From UBA1149 sp963579235 (GTDB lineage Bacteria > Desulfobacterota > Binatia > UBA1149), in assembly GCA_963579235.1 (NCBI GenBank), contig CAUZFM010000011.1, forward strand, positions 1-38,413: a stretch of DNA of 38,413 nucleotides, read 5' to 3'. Below the pieces are notes generated by a model, which saw only the letters and a list, made by a program, of their open reading frames with translations, was not told the DNA's origin and searched no databases. Positions 1 to 8,162 of the stretch are shown piece after piece (positions within the stretch are counted from its first letter, which is position 1; every line of letters starts with the position of its first letter). Position numbers and translations under genes: made by a program.

Positions 1-79
1 TGCCCAGATATGCAGCCATTGCAAAAAGTCAGGCTACCCCCCCTTGTGGGGCTGCCGGCTGGGTGCTATCGCAGGGGAC

Positions 80-598
80 ATGGCAATTCTGTCGATGAGA
101 CACAGGCCCTTCGACATCATGTTGGTGACGTGGTTCGCCCTGTGTGCGTTTACATCCCTGGTTATGGAAATGTACATTGTTCTGGGTGTCGACCTTGCCG
201 CGGCCACGGACCCATTGGGGCGTGCCTGGTACTTTTATGCTTCTTCCTGGGACCCGATCTTTCTCGACACCCCGTTGTGGTTGCGTGTGATGTGCGCGAT
301 CGACGCTTTTGTCTTTGGCGCCTTCTACCCAGTGCTCGTCTACGCGTTGGTGAAAGGGCTCAACTGGATACGCATCCCGGCGCTGCTCTACTCGGCCGCA
401 ATCGTCTACTCCACACTGGTTTATTTCGCTGTTGAAGTTATCGGTGAATCCGGGCGTGCTGATCTCCTGATGGTGTTCGTGATCAACCTGCCCTACACCG
501 TATTTCCGCTGGCGCTGGCCTGGCGGATGAGGATGCCCGAACCCTTCGCCGTGGCCGAGGGGTCGTCGTCCAATGGCCTGGGATTTACGCCCGGATGA
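80..598 (+). CDS. EXPERA-like small integral membrane protein
   Basis: A protein of about 172 residues with four hydrophobic segments (roughly residues 8-30, 65-85, 90-115 and 125-150). The opening RPFD, the middle WLRVMCAIDAFVF and the later WIRIPALLY resemble the EXPERA domain of emopamil-binding and TM6SF-type proteins, which bind or isomerise sterol-like lipids. The bacterial members have no fixed function, so no reaction is assigned. I chose ATG at 80, preceded closely by AGGGG; ATG at 95, just before the RPFD motif, is an alternative, while a TTG further upstream at 44 would only add an unlikely leader. The DoxX-like gene follows after about 40 bases on the same strand, so the two may be co-transcribed. 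Confidence 0.6.
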   Translation: MAILSMRHRPFDIMLVTWFALCAFTSLVMEMYIVLGVDLAAATDPLGRAWYFYASSWDPIFLDTPLWLRVMCAIDAFVFGAFYPVLVYALVKGLNWIRIPALLYSAAIVYSTLVYFAVEVIGESGRADLLMVFVINLPYTVFPLALAWRMRMPEPFAVAEGSSSNGLGFTPG

Positions 599-639
599 TG
601 CCTGTAGAAGATGAAACGCACTGAAAAGGGAGGAACGCG

Positions 640-1074
640 ATGATGGATGTATTCTGTGAGGGGGGAGCCACGGGTGGTTGCCTGTCGGTGTTGCTGGCGA
701 CGAGGGCGCTGGCCTCGGTGTTCCTGTCGGTACTGTTCCTGCAGTCGGCGATTGACAAGTTGAGCGATCGCAGCGGCAACCTCGAGTGGCTCACCGGCCA
801 TTTTGCTTCGTCGCCCTTGTCGGGAGTCGTACCCGCAATGCTCACAACCGTCACCCTGCTCGAGCTGGCCGCGGGCCTCGCGTCGGGAGCCGGCGCAGTG
901 ATATTGCTTGCGGGTGGTTCGGCTGCGTTGGCGATCTGGGGCGCGTTGTTGTCGGCAGTGTCGCTGCTCGCGCTGTTCTTCGGTCAGCGGCTGGCAAAGG
1001 ACTACGAGGGCGCCGCGGTACTGGCGGGCTATTTCCTGCTGGCGCTGTTCACCCTCTACCTCTACTCGATCTAG
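640..1074 (+). CDS. DoxX-like membrane protein
   Basis: A 144-residue protein made almost entirely of four hydrophobic helices. The pattern of a helix ending FLQSAIDKL, a short polar loop, then three further helices with small residues and a C-terminal GQRLAKDYEGAA loop matches DoxX/DoxD-type proteins, which in characterised cases are membrane subunits of quinone-linked oxidoreductases; many are uncharacterised. A good ribosome binding site (GGGAGG) lies at about 628-633, before two adjacent ATG codons at 640 and 643. It follows the EXPERA-like gene and precedes dapL by 58 bases. Family call is fair; function is unknown. Confidence 0.65.
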   Translation: MMDVFCEGGATGGCLSVLLATRALASVFLSVLFLQSAIDKLSDRSGNLEWLTGHFASSPLSGVVPAMLTTVTLLELAAGLASGAGAVILLAGGSAALAIWGALLSAVSLLALFFGQRLAKDYEGAAVLAGYFLLALFTLYLYSI

Positions 1075-1132
1075 GGGCCAGGTCCCGGGGTGAGCGCTTG
1101 AGCGCAACGCGCGAAGGCCGTAGCCTTGGCCG

Positions 1133-2359
1133 ATGGCAGGTCTTAACGAACACTACTTGAAGTTGGCGGCCGGCTACCTGTTTCCGGAAATAGGTCGCCG
1201 TGTCTCCGCGTACCAGGAGTCCAACCCGGGCGCTGACCTGATCCGCCTGGGCATAGGCGACGTGGTGCTGCCGTTGCCCGACGCCGTGCGCGAGGCCATG
1301 CACGCGGCGATAGATGAAATGGGGAGCGCAGAGGGGTTTCGCGGCTACGGCCCCGAGAAGGGCTACGATTTTCTTCGCGAGGCCATCGTTCGCGAGGCGT
1401 TCGCGCCCCGCGGCGTCACGATATCCGCCGAGGAGATTTTTGTTTCCGACGGCTCCAAGTGCGACAGCGGAAACATCCAGGAAATATTCTCCAGCGATGC
1501 CACCCTGGCGGTGCCCGACCCCGTGTACCCGGTGTACGTGGACACCAATGTCATGGCGGGACGCAGCGGCAAGGCCGACGCGCAGGGGCGCTACGCCGGC
1601 ATAGAGTACCTGCCGTGTACCGCTGAAAACGGTTTTGTGCCCTCGCCCCCGGACAAGCCGGTGGACCTCGTCTACCTTTGCTTTCCCAATAATCCCACCG
1701 GCAGCGTGGCATCGCACGAGCTGCTTGAACAGTGGGTCGCCTGGGCCGGTAAGCACGGCGCGGTGCTTCTCTACGACGCGGCTTACGAAGCATTTATCAC
1801 CGACGACTCCTTGCCGCACTCGATCTTCGAGATCGATGGCGCACGCGAAGTGGCCGTGGAGTTTCGAAGTTTTTCGAAGAGCGCTGGCTTCACCGGTACG
1901 CGTTGCGCCTACGTGGTCATCCCGAACGAGTTGAAGGGCGACGCCGGTGGCAGCCGCGTGTCGGTGGCCGAGCTGTGGAACCGTAGGCACTCGACCAAGT
2001 TCAACGGTGTTTCCTACGTCGTGCAACGGGGAGCCGAGGCGGCGTTGTCGGTAGCCGGGCGTGCCGAGACGAGACAGCGCGTGGATTACTACATGGACAA
2101 CGCCCGCGTCATTCGCGAGGGCCTCGCCAAGGTGGGCGTCACCACGTTTGGCGGGGTCAACGCGCCCTACGTCTGGGCGCGCACGCCTGGGGATGTGTCG
2201 AGCTGGGACTTCTTCGACCTGCTTCTGGACAAGGCCAACGTGGTGGGCACACCGGGTTCGGGTTTCGGTGCCTGCGGCGAAGGCTACTTCAGGCTGTCGG
2301 CCTTCGGCATCAGCGACAAGGTGGTCGAGGCGGTCGAGCGCATAAGCACGCGGCTGTAG
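1133..2359 (+). CDS. dapL: LL-diaminopimelate aminotransferase
   Basis: A 408-residue fold-type I PLP aminotransferase that converts tetrahydrodipicolinate directly to LL-diaminopimelate, using glutamate as amino donor, for lysine and peptidoglycan synthesis. The start, LNEHYLKLAAGYLFPEIGRR, and the IRLGIGDVVLPLP segment are diagnostic of DapL, as is the GYGPEKGYDFLREAI block. The PLP-binding lysine is Lys249 in SFSKSAGFTG, and FPNNPTGS near residue 186 is the usual substrate/PLP loop. Length is normal for the family. No strong ribosome binding site is visible before the ATG at 1133, but the N-terminus matches the family from the first residues. Presence of DapL implies the one-step aminotransferase route, though the other dap genes are outside the window. 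Confidence 0.95.
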   Translation: MAGLNEHYLKLAAGYLFPEIGRRVSAYQESNPGADLIRLGIGDVVLPLPDAVREAMHAAIDEMGSAEGFRGYGPEKGYDFLREAIVREAFAPRGVTISAEEIFVSDGSKCDSGNIQEIFSSDATLAVPDPVYPVYVDTNVMAGRSGKADAQGRYAGIEYLPCTAENGFVPSPPDKPVDLVYLCFPNNPTGSVASHELLEQWVAWAGKHGAVLLYDAAYEAFITDDSLPHSIFEIDGAREVAVEFRSFSKSAGFTGTRCAYVVIPNELKGDAGGSRVSVAELWNRRHSTKFNGVSYVVQRGAEAALSVAGRAETRQRVDYYMDNARVIREGLAKVGVTTFGGVNAPYVWARTPGDVSSWDFFDLLLDKANVVGTPGSGFGACGEGYFRLSAFGISDKVVEAVERISTRL

Positions 2360-2390
2360 CGGCCGGCTTACTCCAGGTGACGAGTTTACT

Positions 2391-3254
2391 TCAGGCTATC
2401 ATGCGTATGCGTGCGCCATGGGCCAGCCTGCGGCTGAGCGTGCCGCGGTAGGCACCCGAAATCGTGCGTAACTCGATCTCGTAAGGCCCCTCGCCGTGTT
2501 CGCCGAGATGGCGGCCGATCTCATTCTTGCTGTCCTCGCTTTCGACCAGCAGCAGCTCGGTGGAGCCCAGGCGGAACCCGGCAGTCATAAGCCCGTCTTC
2601 GGCTATGTAACCAGGGGTTGGCCCGGCCGCGAGCGGCTCCAGTCCGCAGCTTTTCATGGCCGCAAAACGCAGTCGGCTACGGTCGAGGTCGGTCACCGCT
2701 ATGACCACCCGGGCGATGCCCCCCGCGCCGTTGGCGTGGCGGCAGGCGTCCCCAGAGGGCGCGCGCAGCTCGCGGGCGCTCACGTCGCTTATCAGGAAGG
2801 GCAGGTCTTCCGAGCGAGGCACGGCAAATTCCCAGGCCAGGTCTCGGCCGTCGGGCAGGCGCCGTCCGCCTGGTACCGGGCCCTCGTAGAACGCCCCCGC
2901 GCTTTGGAGCTCGCCTATGGTGCGCTTGCTGTTGTCGCAGAGCAAGGCGAGGTCGGCCAGGCCCTCGGCCCGCGCGCCGTGCGCAAGAAAGCGCCGCTCG
3001 ATGCGTGGCCGGCTGGCAAGCGCGCGCTCGAGCAGCCCGACCCTGGCAAGGGCGCGTAGCCCGTAACGCCATGCCGCGCTGGGGAACGACAGCAGCTCGA
3101 TGTAGCTGCCGTCGTAAAACGAAATGACCGCGTTGGCAGTGCGGCCGCCGGCGTGGCTGCCGCCTGCCAGAACATTGAAACCCAGCGTACGGTAGTTGTC
3201 GCTGGCCTGCTCTATGTCGTCAACAACAATTATCGTGTGATCGAGGTTGAGCAC
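2391..3254 (-). CDS. VOC family / glyoxalase-like protein
   Basis: About 287 residues. The start LNLDHTIIVVDDIEQASDNYRTLGF is a typical beta-alpha-beta opening of a vicinal-oxygen-chelate module, with a probable metal His near the N-terminus and the follow-on GRTANAVISFYDGSYIELL. A second, weaker module begins near residue 165-170 (ARVVIAVTDLDRSRLRFA). This matches the Glyoxalase_3-like PF13468 type rather than extradiol dioxygenases. The start is GTG at 3254, one base beyond the stop codon of the epoxide hydrolase at 3256; a longer upstream reading would run through that gene and is not family-like. Tight spacing indicates translation coupled to the epoxide hydrolase. Substrate unknown. Confidence 0.8.
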   Translation of the reverse strand: MLNLDHTIIVVDDIEQASDNYRTLGFNVLAGGSHAGGRTANAVISFYDGSYIELLSFPSAAWRYGLRALARVGLLERALASRPRIERRFLAHGARAEGLADLALLCDNSKRTIGELQSAGAFYEGPVPGGRRLPDGRDLAWEFAVPRSEDLPFLISDVSARELRAPSGDACRHANGAGGIARVVIAVTDLDRSRLRFAAMKSCGLEPLAAGPTPGYIAEDGLMTAGFRLGSTELLLVESEDSKNEIGRHLGEHGEGPYEIELRTISGAYRGTLSRRLAHGARIRMIA

Positions 3255-3255
3255 G

Positions 3256-4401
3256 TCAGCGTAACTGCCTGAAGAAGGTTCGCATGTCTTCGACCAGCGC
3301 CGCCGGTTCTTCCATGGCCGCAAAGTGCCCGCCACTGTCCATCTCGCTCCAGTGCACGACGTTGTACGCGGCTTCGGCCCAGCGCCTCGGCGGGCGGAAC
3401 AGTTCCCGTGGAAAGATTGCGCAGCCGGTCGGCACCTTGATCTTCTCGGGTAGCGCACCAAAGCGACCGGCCCTGCGGGTCTCGCAGTACAGTCGCGTGG
3501 AAGACGTGATGCTGCCGGTCACCCAGTAGAGGGTTATGTTGGCCAGCAGCTGGTCCTTGGAGAAGCGGTTTTCCACGCGGCCGTCGCAGTCGCTCCACGC
3601 GTGAAACTTTTCGACTATCCACGCCGCCAGTCCGGCGGGCGAGTCGTTGAGTCCGTAGCCGAGTGTCTGCGGACGCGTGCCCTGTATGGCCTGGTAGCCT
3701 GCACCTTCTTCCATGAACTCTGCCATGGCAGCGAGGCCCTCGGCTTCGCGATCGCTCAAGCCCTGCATGTCGTCGCCCTCGGGTGGAGCGGCCACTACCA
3801 TGTTCAGGTGCACGCCGGCGCAGTGCTCGCTGTCGTCCAGCCCTAGCCACGAGGTGGCGATTGCACCCCAGTCGCCGCCCTGGGCGCCGTAGCGCGAGTA
3901 ACCCAGGCCTTCCATGAGTTCGGCGTTACACGCGCCTACCCGCCGGATATCAAAACCGGCTTGTGCCGGCGCTTCCGAAAAGCCGTAGCCGGGTATGGCC
4001 GGGCAAACCACGTGGAACGCGTCGGCGGCCTTCCCGCCGTGCGCGGTGGGGTCGGTGAGTGGGCCGATGACGTCCATGAACTCCAGCACCGAGCCGGGCC
4101 AGCCGTGGGTGAGTACCAGCGGCATTGCGTCGTCGTGTGGCGAGCGTTGGTGGATGAAGTGCTGCCGGCGTCCGTCAACCAGCGCGGTGTAGTGGTCGAA
4201 GGAGTTAAGGCGGGCTTCGACCGCGCGCCAGTCGAAGTCGTTGATCCAGTAGTTGACCAGCTCGCGCAGGTAGCCCAGCTCAGTACCGTAACTCCACTGC
4301 GCGTCGTCGAGCTGGCCAGGGAAGCGCGTGCGCTCGAGACGCTCGCGGAGGTCGTCGAGAACCGCCTGGTCTACGTTGGCCTTGAATCGTTCAACGTCCA
4401 T
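3256..4401 (-). CDS. Epoxide hydrolase (alpha/beta hydrolase with EHN domain)
   Basis: A 381-residue epoxide hydrolase with the N-terminal EHN domain (residues 1-110) followed by an alpha/beta-hydrolase core. HGWPGS (99-104) supplies the oxyanion region, GGDWG places the nucleophilic Asp at residue 177, and GGHFAAMEEP places the catalytic His at 359. A lid tyrosine is likely at 305. These enzymes open epoxides to diols through an Asp ester intermediate in the cytoplasm. The gene starts three bases after the aldo/keto reductase stop and ends one base before the VOC gene, so the three genes are probably one transcription unit. The natural epoxide cannot be read from sequence; juvenile-hormone-hydrolase-like annotations of this family carry no meaning in bacteria. 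Confidence 0.92.
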   Translation of the reverse strand: MDVERFKANVDQAVLDDLRERLERTRFPGQLDDAQWSYGTELGYLRELVNYWINDFDWRAVEARLNSFDHYTALVDGRRQHFIHQRSPHDDAMPLVLTHGWPGSVLEFMDVIGPLTDPTAHGGKAADAFHVVCPAIPGYGFSEAPAQAGFDIRRVGACNAELMEGLGYSRYGAQGGDWGAIATSWLGLDDSEHCAGVHLNMVVAAPPEGDDMQGLSDREAEGLAAMAEFMEEGAGYQAIQGTRPQTLGYGLNDSPAGLAAWIVEKFHAWSDCDGRVENRFSKDQLLANITLYWVTGSITSSTRLYCETRRAGRFGALPEKIKVPTGCAIFPRELFRPPRRWAEAAYNVVHWSEMDSGGHFAAMEEPAALVEDMRTFFRQLR

Positions 4402-4404
4402 AGG

Positions 4405-5424
4405 TCAGCCTTCCATAGGGTAGCGTAGTTCGCTCGTGATCCGGTTGCACTCCGCGAGAACGTCGAACGACAGGGTGACGTCGGCGGCGGCGAGGGTGTC
4501 GTCGAGCTGTTCGACCGTGGTGGCACCGATTATTGTTGAGCCGGTGAAGTCCTTCGCCAGTGTCCAGGCGGTTGCCAGGGTGAGCGGCGCCATGCCAGCC
4601 TCCTCGGCCACGGCCGCCAGGCGGCGGGATGTCTCGATTGTTTTTTCATTCACGAAACGTTCGGTCATCGCTGCACCGCGCTTGGCGTCCTCACGGTAAA
4701 GACTGAAGCGCGCACCCTTGGGCCAGTTGCCGCCGTCATACTTGCCGCTGAGGACGCCGCCACCGTTGGGGCTGTAGGCCAGCAGGCTCACGCCCTCGCG
4801 GCGGCACACCAGCGCCAGCTCGTCTTCGAAACGGCGGTTGACCAGGCTGAAGTTGTTCTGGATGGTCTGCATGCGCGGCCCGCCCGACATTTCGGAGGCG
4901 GCCAGGCTCTTCATCAGGCCCCAGGCATTTTCGTTGCTGCAGCCCACGTAGCGCACCTTGCCTGCTTCGACCACCCTGTCGAGCCCTTCGAGCACTTCGT
5001 CAAACGGAAGTTCGTGGTCGGGCCAGTGGGTCTGGTAGAGGTCTATGTAGTCGGTGCCGAGCCGTCGCAGGCTGTCTTCTACCGCGTGTTCGATGGCGTG
5101 CCGGTCGAGAGAGGTCTTGCCGTCGCGGCAGGGTGTGACGAACCATCCACCCGAGGGCCCGGCGATCTTGCTGGCGATGATGAGGGAGTCGCGCGACCTG
5201 CCTTTCATCCAACTCCCGAGTATCTCTTCGCTACGGCCGACCCATTTCGCGTCGGGCGGCACGGGGTAGATCTCGGCGGTGTCATAGAAGTCCACGCCGG
5301 CGTCGAGAGCGCGGTCGAGTATGGCACGGCTGACCTTTTCGTCGGCCATGCTGCCGAAGGTCATCGTACCCATGCATATTTCGGACACGGTGAGTCCTGA
5401 TTTTCCGAGCCTGCGTTGTTTCAT
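4405..5424 (-). CDS. Aldo/keto reductase
   Basis: A 339-residue NADPH-dependent aldo/keto reductase of the Tas/YghZ-like type. The catalytic tetrad is complete: Asp48, Tyr53 (in DFYDTAEIYP), Lys86 (IIASKIAG) and His133 (YQTHWPD). The opening MKQRRLGKSGLTVSEICMGT and the late STIIGATTVEQL are family hallmarks. It reduces aldehydes or ketones to alcohols, substrate unknown. The ATG at 5424 is preceded by AAAGGA on the coding strand. It lies downstream of an exported small protein gene and immediately upstream of the epoxide hydrolase, suggesting a shared catabolic or detoxifying role for carbonyl and epoxide compounds; that link is inferred from spacing only. Confidence 0.93.
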   Translation of the reverse strand: MKQRRLGKSGLTVSEICMGTMTFGSMADEKVSRAILDRALDAGVDFYDTAEIYPVPPDAKWVGRSEEILGSWMKGRSRDSLIIASKIAGPSGGWFVTPCRDGKTSLDRHAIEHAVEDSLRRLGTDYIDLYQTHWPDHELPFDEVLEGLDRVVEAGKVRYVGCSNENAWGLMKSLAASEMSGGPRMQTIQNNFSLVNRRFEDELALVCRREGVSLLAYSPNGGGVLSGKYDGGNWPKGARFSLYREDAKRGAAMTERFVNEKTIETSRRLAAVAEEAGMAPLTLATAWTLAKDFTGSTIIGATTVEQLDDTLAAADVTLSFDVLAECNRITSELRYPMEG

Positions 5425-5497
5425 GAGAGTAATCCGTTCCTTTGGTGGAAAAAGTGCCAGGGTAGCCCCCGGCCAGTGGGGCAGGCGTCAACGCGCA

Positions 5498-5908
5498 TCA
5501 GTCCGCTACCGGTTCAAGCCTGAGGGTGAGGGGGTGGGGAAAAAAACGTACGAGGAAGTCGCTCGGGTACTTATCGGCTATGACCGCCGCTACTTTCTCG
5601 GCCATGTCCGGGGCGGGGGTGCCGCTGACCTCGTATTGCGAAGCGGCCACGCGGAGGCCGAGGCTGTCGGCCGTGTTGCCGTTGATACGGTCGGCTGCAC
5701 GTCCCCCGAGGCGCACGTAGAGCTGGTTGTCCACGACCGCCAACCAGACCTTGAACCAGTGCTCGCTCTCACCCTCGCGCTCGGTGCGTAATTCGAGGAC
5801 ATCGCGGTCGGCAAAATAGGCGGGGTTCCAGTCGTCGGCCGTTGCCAGTCCGGCTCCAAGGGTAGATGTCAGCAACAACCAGGCGAATATCGCCAGCATT
5901 TTTCTCAT
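5498..5908 (-). CDS. Exported small protein, possible split-barrel (DUF2255-like) fold
   Basis: A 136-residue protein beginning with a signal peptide (MRKMLAIFAWLLL, ending near residue 24 at LATA-DD). The rest is a single small domain with alternating beta-like stretches: VLELRT, KVWLAVVDNQLYVRL, and the C-terminal SDFLVRFFPHPLTLRL. This looks like the DUF2255/PNPOx-like split-barrel group, but I see no certain cofactor motif. The ATG at 5908 has GAAAGG upstream; a longer reading to 6055 adds residues that precede the signal peptide and is rejected. A protein with the same ordered motifs lies at 31932-32354. It is first in the leftward run that continues with the aldo/keto reductase 73 bases on. 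Function unknown. Confidence 0.72.
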   Translation of the reverse strand: MRKMLAIFAWLLLTSTLGAGLATADDWNPAYFADRDVLELRTEREGESEHWFKVWLAVVDNQLYVRLGGRAADRINGNTADSLGLRVAASQYEVSGTPAPDMAEKVAAVIADKYPSDFLVRFFPHPLTLRLEPVAD

Positions 5909-6038
5909 GCCGCACCTTTCCACGAGGGCGACGTAGTGAAAAGCCAAGGCCTCACCGGCGGTAATCACTTGCGAAGTCGCTCGTCCTCGCGTGGTCCTGC
6001 CGGGGTGCACACGGCGGATTTGTGCCATGATTGGGGCA

Positions 6039-7616
6039 ATGTTTGAAGCCATCAAAGGCCGGGTCAGTGGCCGGCAGCTGCTCGCGCTGTTATTGCTCGT
6101 GGCGCTGCTGGCTCGCGTGGCGGGTGCCCGGTGGGGTTTGCCCCTGCTCCTTCACCCCGATGAGAACAAGCTCATCGATCCGGCGTTGCGTATGCTCGAC
6201 AGCGGCAGCGCCCACCCGGGTGGCTTCCTTTACCCTTCCTTTTATATATACGCGCAGGCCGCGGTGGCCGGGTTACTGCGCGGCTTGTCGGCGTTGGGCG
6301 GCCGCGCCGCTCCCGAAATGGCCGACTACTACTGGTGGGGTCGCGTGCTGACCGCGGGGCTGGGCACCGCGACCGTGGCCCTGGCCTGGGCCTGCGCGCG
6401 AGCAGCGGGTGCGAGGGCGTGGTCGCTGCTCGCCGCGGCGCTTGTCGCGGTGTCGGTGTTGCATCTGGGACAGTCGATGCTGATCACCACCGATATGCCG
6501 GCCACCCTTTGGGTAAGCGCCTGCCTGCTGGCGTGCCTGCGCGTGGCCCGCGGCCACGACGCCGTGCGCGACTACCTGTTGGGCGGCGCGATGGCGGGCC
6601 TCGCGGCTGGCAGCAAGTACAACGGTGGCCTGGTGGCGTTGGCGCTGGTGGCGGTTCACCTGTCGCGCGGATTTTCGTTGACTGCCCTCTTCGACCGCCG
6701 CCTGCTGGCGGGTGGCGCGGCGGCAATGGCTGCCTTTCTTGTCAGCACGCCCTATGCCCTGGTCGAGCCGGGTGAACTGTGGCGATTCCTCGTGCTGCAG
6801 AGCGATGCTTATTCTCACCATCCGGGAGCCGAGACGGGAGCGGTCACAAGCTACGCGGCTTACTGGGCCACCTTGCTGCGAAAGTTCGGTGGCCCGCAGC
6901 TGTTGTTGGCGGGCATTGGCGCGGTGGCCCTGTGCACGCGCGCACGTTCGACGGCGGTGGTGCTCGGCGGCTTCCCGCTACTCTATTTTGCTTTCATGGG
7001 CGCCTACCCGGTGCACTTTGAGCGCAACGCTGTCGTACTGCTTCCCGCCCTGGGAGCGTTGGCGGCGGTGGGGGCGGCCACGGCCTGGCAGGCAAGTGCA
7101 AAACCCGGTGGAGCCAGGAGCGCGATGCTGCTGCGCGCGCTGTTGGTGCTCGTGCTGGTGGCGGGTGCCTCGCAACAGGCCTCGCGCTCGGCCGCACACC
7201 TGCGCCTCGCACGCCTGCCCGACACCCGCTTGCTTGCCATGGACTGGATGCAGCAGAACCTGCCGCGGCGAAGCACGGTCGCCCTGGAGCACTACACACC
7301 GCCCCTGGCCGCGGGGCCCTTGTGGCCAACCCGCCTGGGCTACGGTGGCCTCGTGCGCAGCGGCGGACTCGCGGGCTTTGATTACCTGGTGGCGAGCAGC
7401 GGTGATTACGGCCGCTTTGTTAACCACCCCGAGCGTTACCCCGAGCAGGCGGCGGCTTACCAGCGCGTGTTTGCATCGAACGAACTGGTTAAGGTTTTTA
7501 GCCCCGACTGGCAGAGCAGCAACGGCCCGGAGATTCGCGTGTACCTCACTCCCGCGGGAAGTCGGCGCATTGAGCGCCGCCTGCGCAGGCGGTCCTCGCC
7601 GCCATCGGCACCGTAA
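6039..7616 (+). CDS. Polytopic glycosyltransferase, ArnT/PMT type (GT39/GT83-like)
   Basis: About 525 residues with roughly ten or more membrane helices. After the first helix comes LLLHPDENKLIDPALRML, in which Asp41-Glu42 sit in the first periplasmic loop, the position of the catalytic acidic pair in PMT/ArnT-type enzymes. GGFLYPSFYIY and a soluble C-terminal third (from about residue 410, with LDWMQQN-like LAMDWMQQNL) complete the usual layout of polyprenyl-phosphate-sugar-dependent transferases. Acceptor is unknown: lipid, protein or polysaccharide. ATG at 6039 is chosen because GGGG lies six bases upstream; ATG at 6027 is possible. It diverges from the exported protein at 5908 and stands alone on its strand. 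Confidence 0.8.
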   Translation: MFEAIKGRVSGRQLLALLLLVALLARVAGARWGLPLLLHPDENKLIDPALRMLDSGSAHPGGFLYPSFYIYAQAAVAGLLRGLSALGGRAAPEMADYYWWGRVLTAGLGTATVALAWACARAAGARAWSLLAAALVAVSVLHLGQSMLITTDMPATLWVSACLLACLRVARGHDAVRDYLLGGAMAGLAAGSKYNGGLVALALVAVHLSRGFSLTALFDRRLLAGGAAAMAAFLVSTPYALVEPGELWRFLVLQSDAYSHHPGAETGAVTSYAAYWATLLRKFGGPQLLLAGIGAVALCTRARSTAVVLGGFPLLYFAFMGAYPVHFERNAVVLLPALGALAAVGAATAWQASAKPGGARSAMLLRALLVLVLVAGASQQASRSAAHLRLARLPDTRLLAMDWMQQNLPRRSTVALEHYTPPLAAGPLWPTRLGYGGLVRSGGLAGFDYLVASSGDYGRFVNHPERYPEQAAAYQRVFASNELVKVFSPDWQSSNGPEIRVYLTPAGSRRIERRLRRRSSPPSAP

Positions 7617-7626
7617 GCCCGCGCTG

Positions 7627-8061
7627 TCAGCCCGCCGTAAGTTCGAAGCGAGAGTGCCGCGATGAGTCGCCCACGAGATCCATGAACACGCGGCGTTCGC
7701 TGAAGCGCCAACGTCCGTCGTCGCGTTTGAAGCGGTCGTGGTAGCGACCCGCGACGACCACCGTGAGCTCACCGGCCTCTACCGATTGCAGCACCGTGTA
7801 GCGCGAGCGCGCCAGGCAGCTGTCGTCGTCGAATTCTAGGATGAGGTTGCCGGTAACGTGCTGGGTACGAGGGCTGCCGTCGTAGAGTATGACCGTCGCC
7901 TGCATGATCGACAGCAGTTCTTCGCTCCCCGAGATGACGATGTCCTCGCCGAAGCAATAACTGCCCTGGTCAAACAACGCGGCGACTCCCGCCAGGTCGC
8001 CGGCGTCGAGAAGCTCGGCGTAACCGTAGATAAGCGCTTCTACCTGCTCTCGTTTCTCCAC
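7627..8061 (-). CDS. SnoaL-like / NTF2-fold protein
   Basis: A 144-residue single-domain protein of the SnoaL_4 (PF13577) type. It opens with the characteristic helix REQVEALIYGYAELLDAGDLAGVAALF, carries the HVTGNLILEFDDDSCLARSRY strand pair, and ends RYHDRFKRDDGRWRFSERRV. Members of this cone-shaped fold act as small isomerases, dehydratases or binding proteins in steroid, polyketide and aromatic ring-hydroxylating contexts. It diverges from the KshB/PaaE-like reductase across about 100 bases, a pairing that may mean shared control. It converges on the glycosyltransferase with ten bases between stops. Substrate unknown; no catalytic residues are assigned. Confidence 0.85.
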   Translation of the reverse strand: MEKREQVEALIYGYAELLDAGDLAGVAALFDQGSYCFGEDIVISGSEELLSIMQATVILYDGSPRTQHVTGNLILEFDDDSCLARSRYTVLQSVEAGELTVVVAGRYHDRFKRDDGRWRFSERRVFMDLVGDSSRHSRFELTAG

Positions 8062-8162
8062 GCCCCTTTCTACACGGATGCCGTCGCGCTAGACAAGTAC
8101 CCGGCCCGTTGCCTGACTGCCCGGGCGTTGAGTCTACTTCGCGCAGCAAGCAGACTCCGCTG

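Noticed and set aside
493..1107. Long minus-strand open reading frames overlapping DoxX and dapL (also 1049-2026 and many others)
   Set aside because: They are open because of high GC in the third codon position, and their products are Arg/His/Pro-rich with no family resemblance, while the opposite strand carries recognised proteins.
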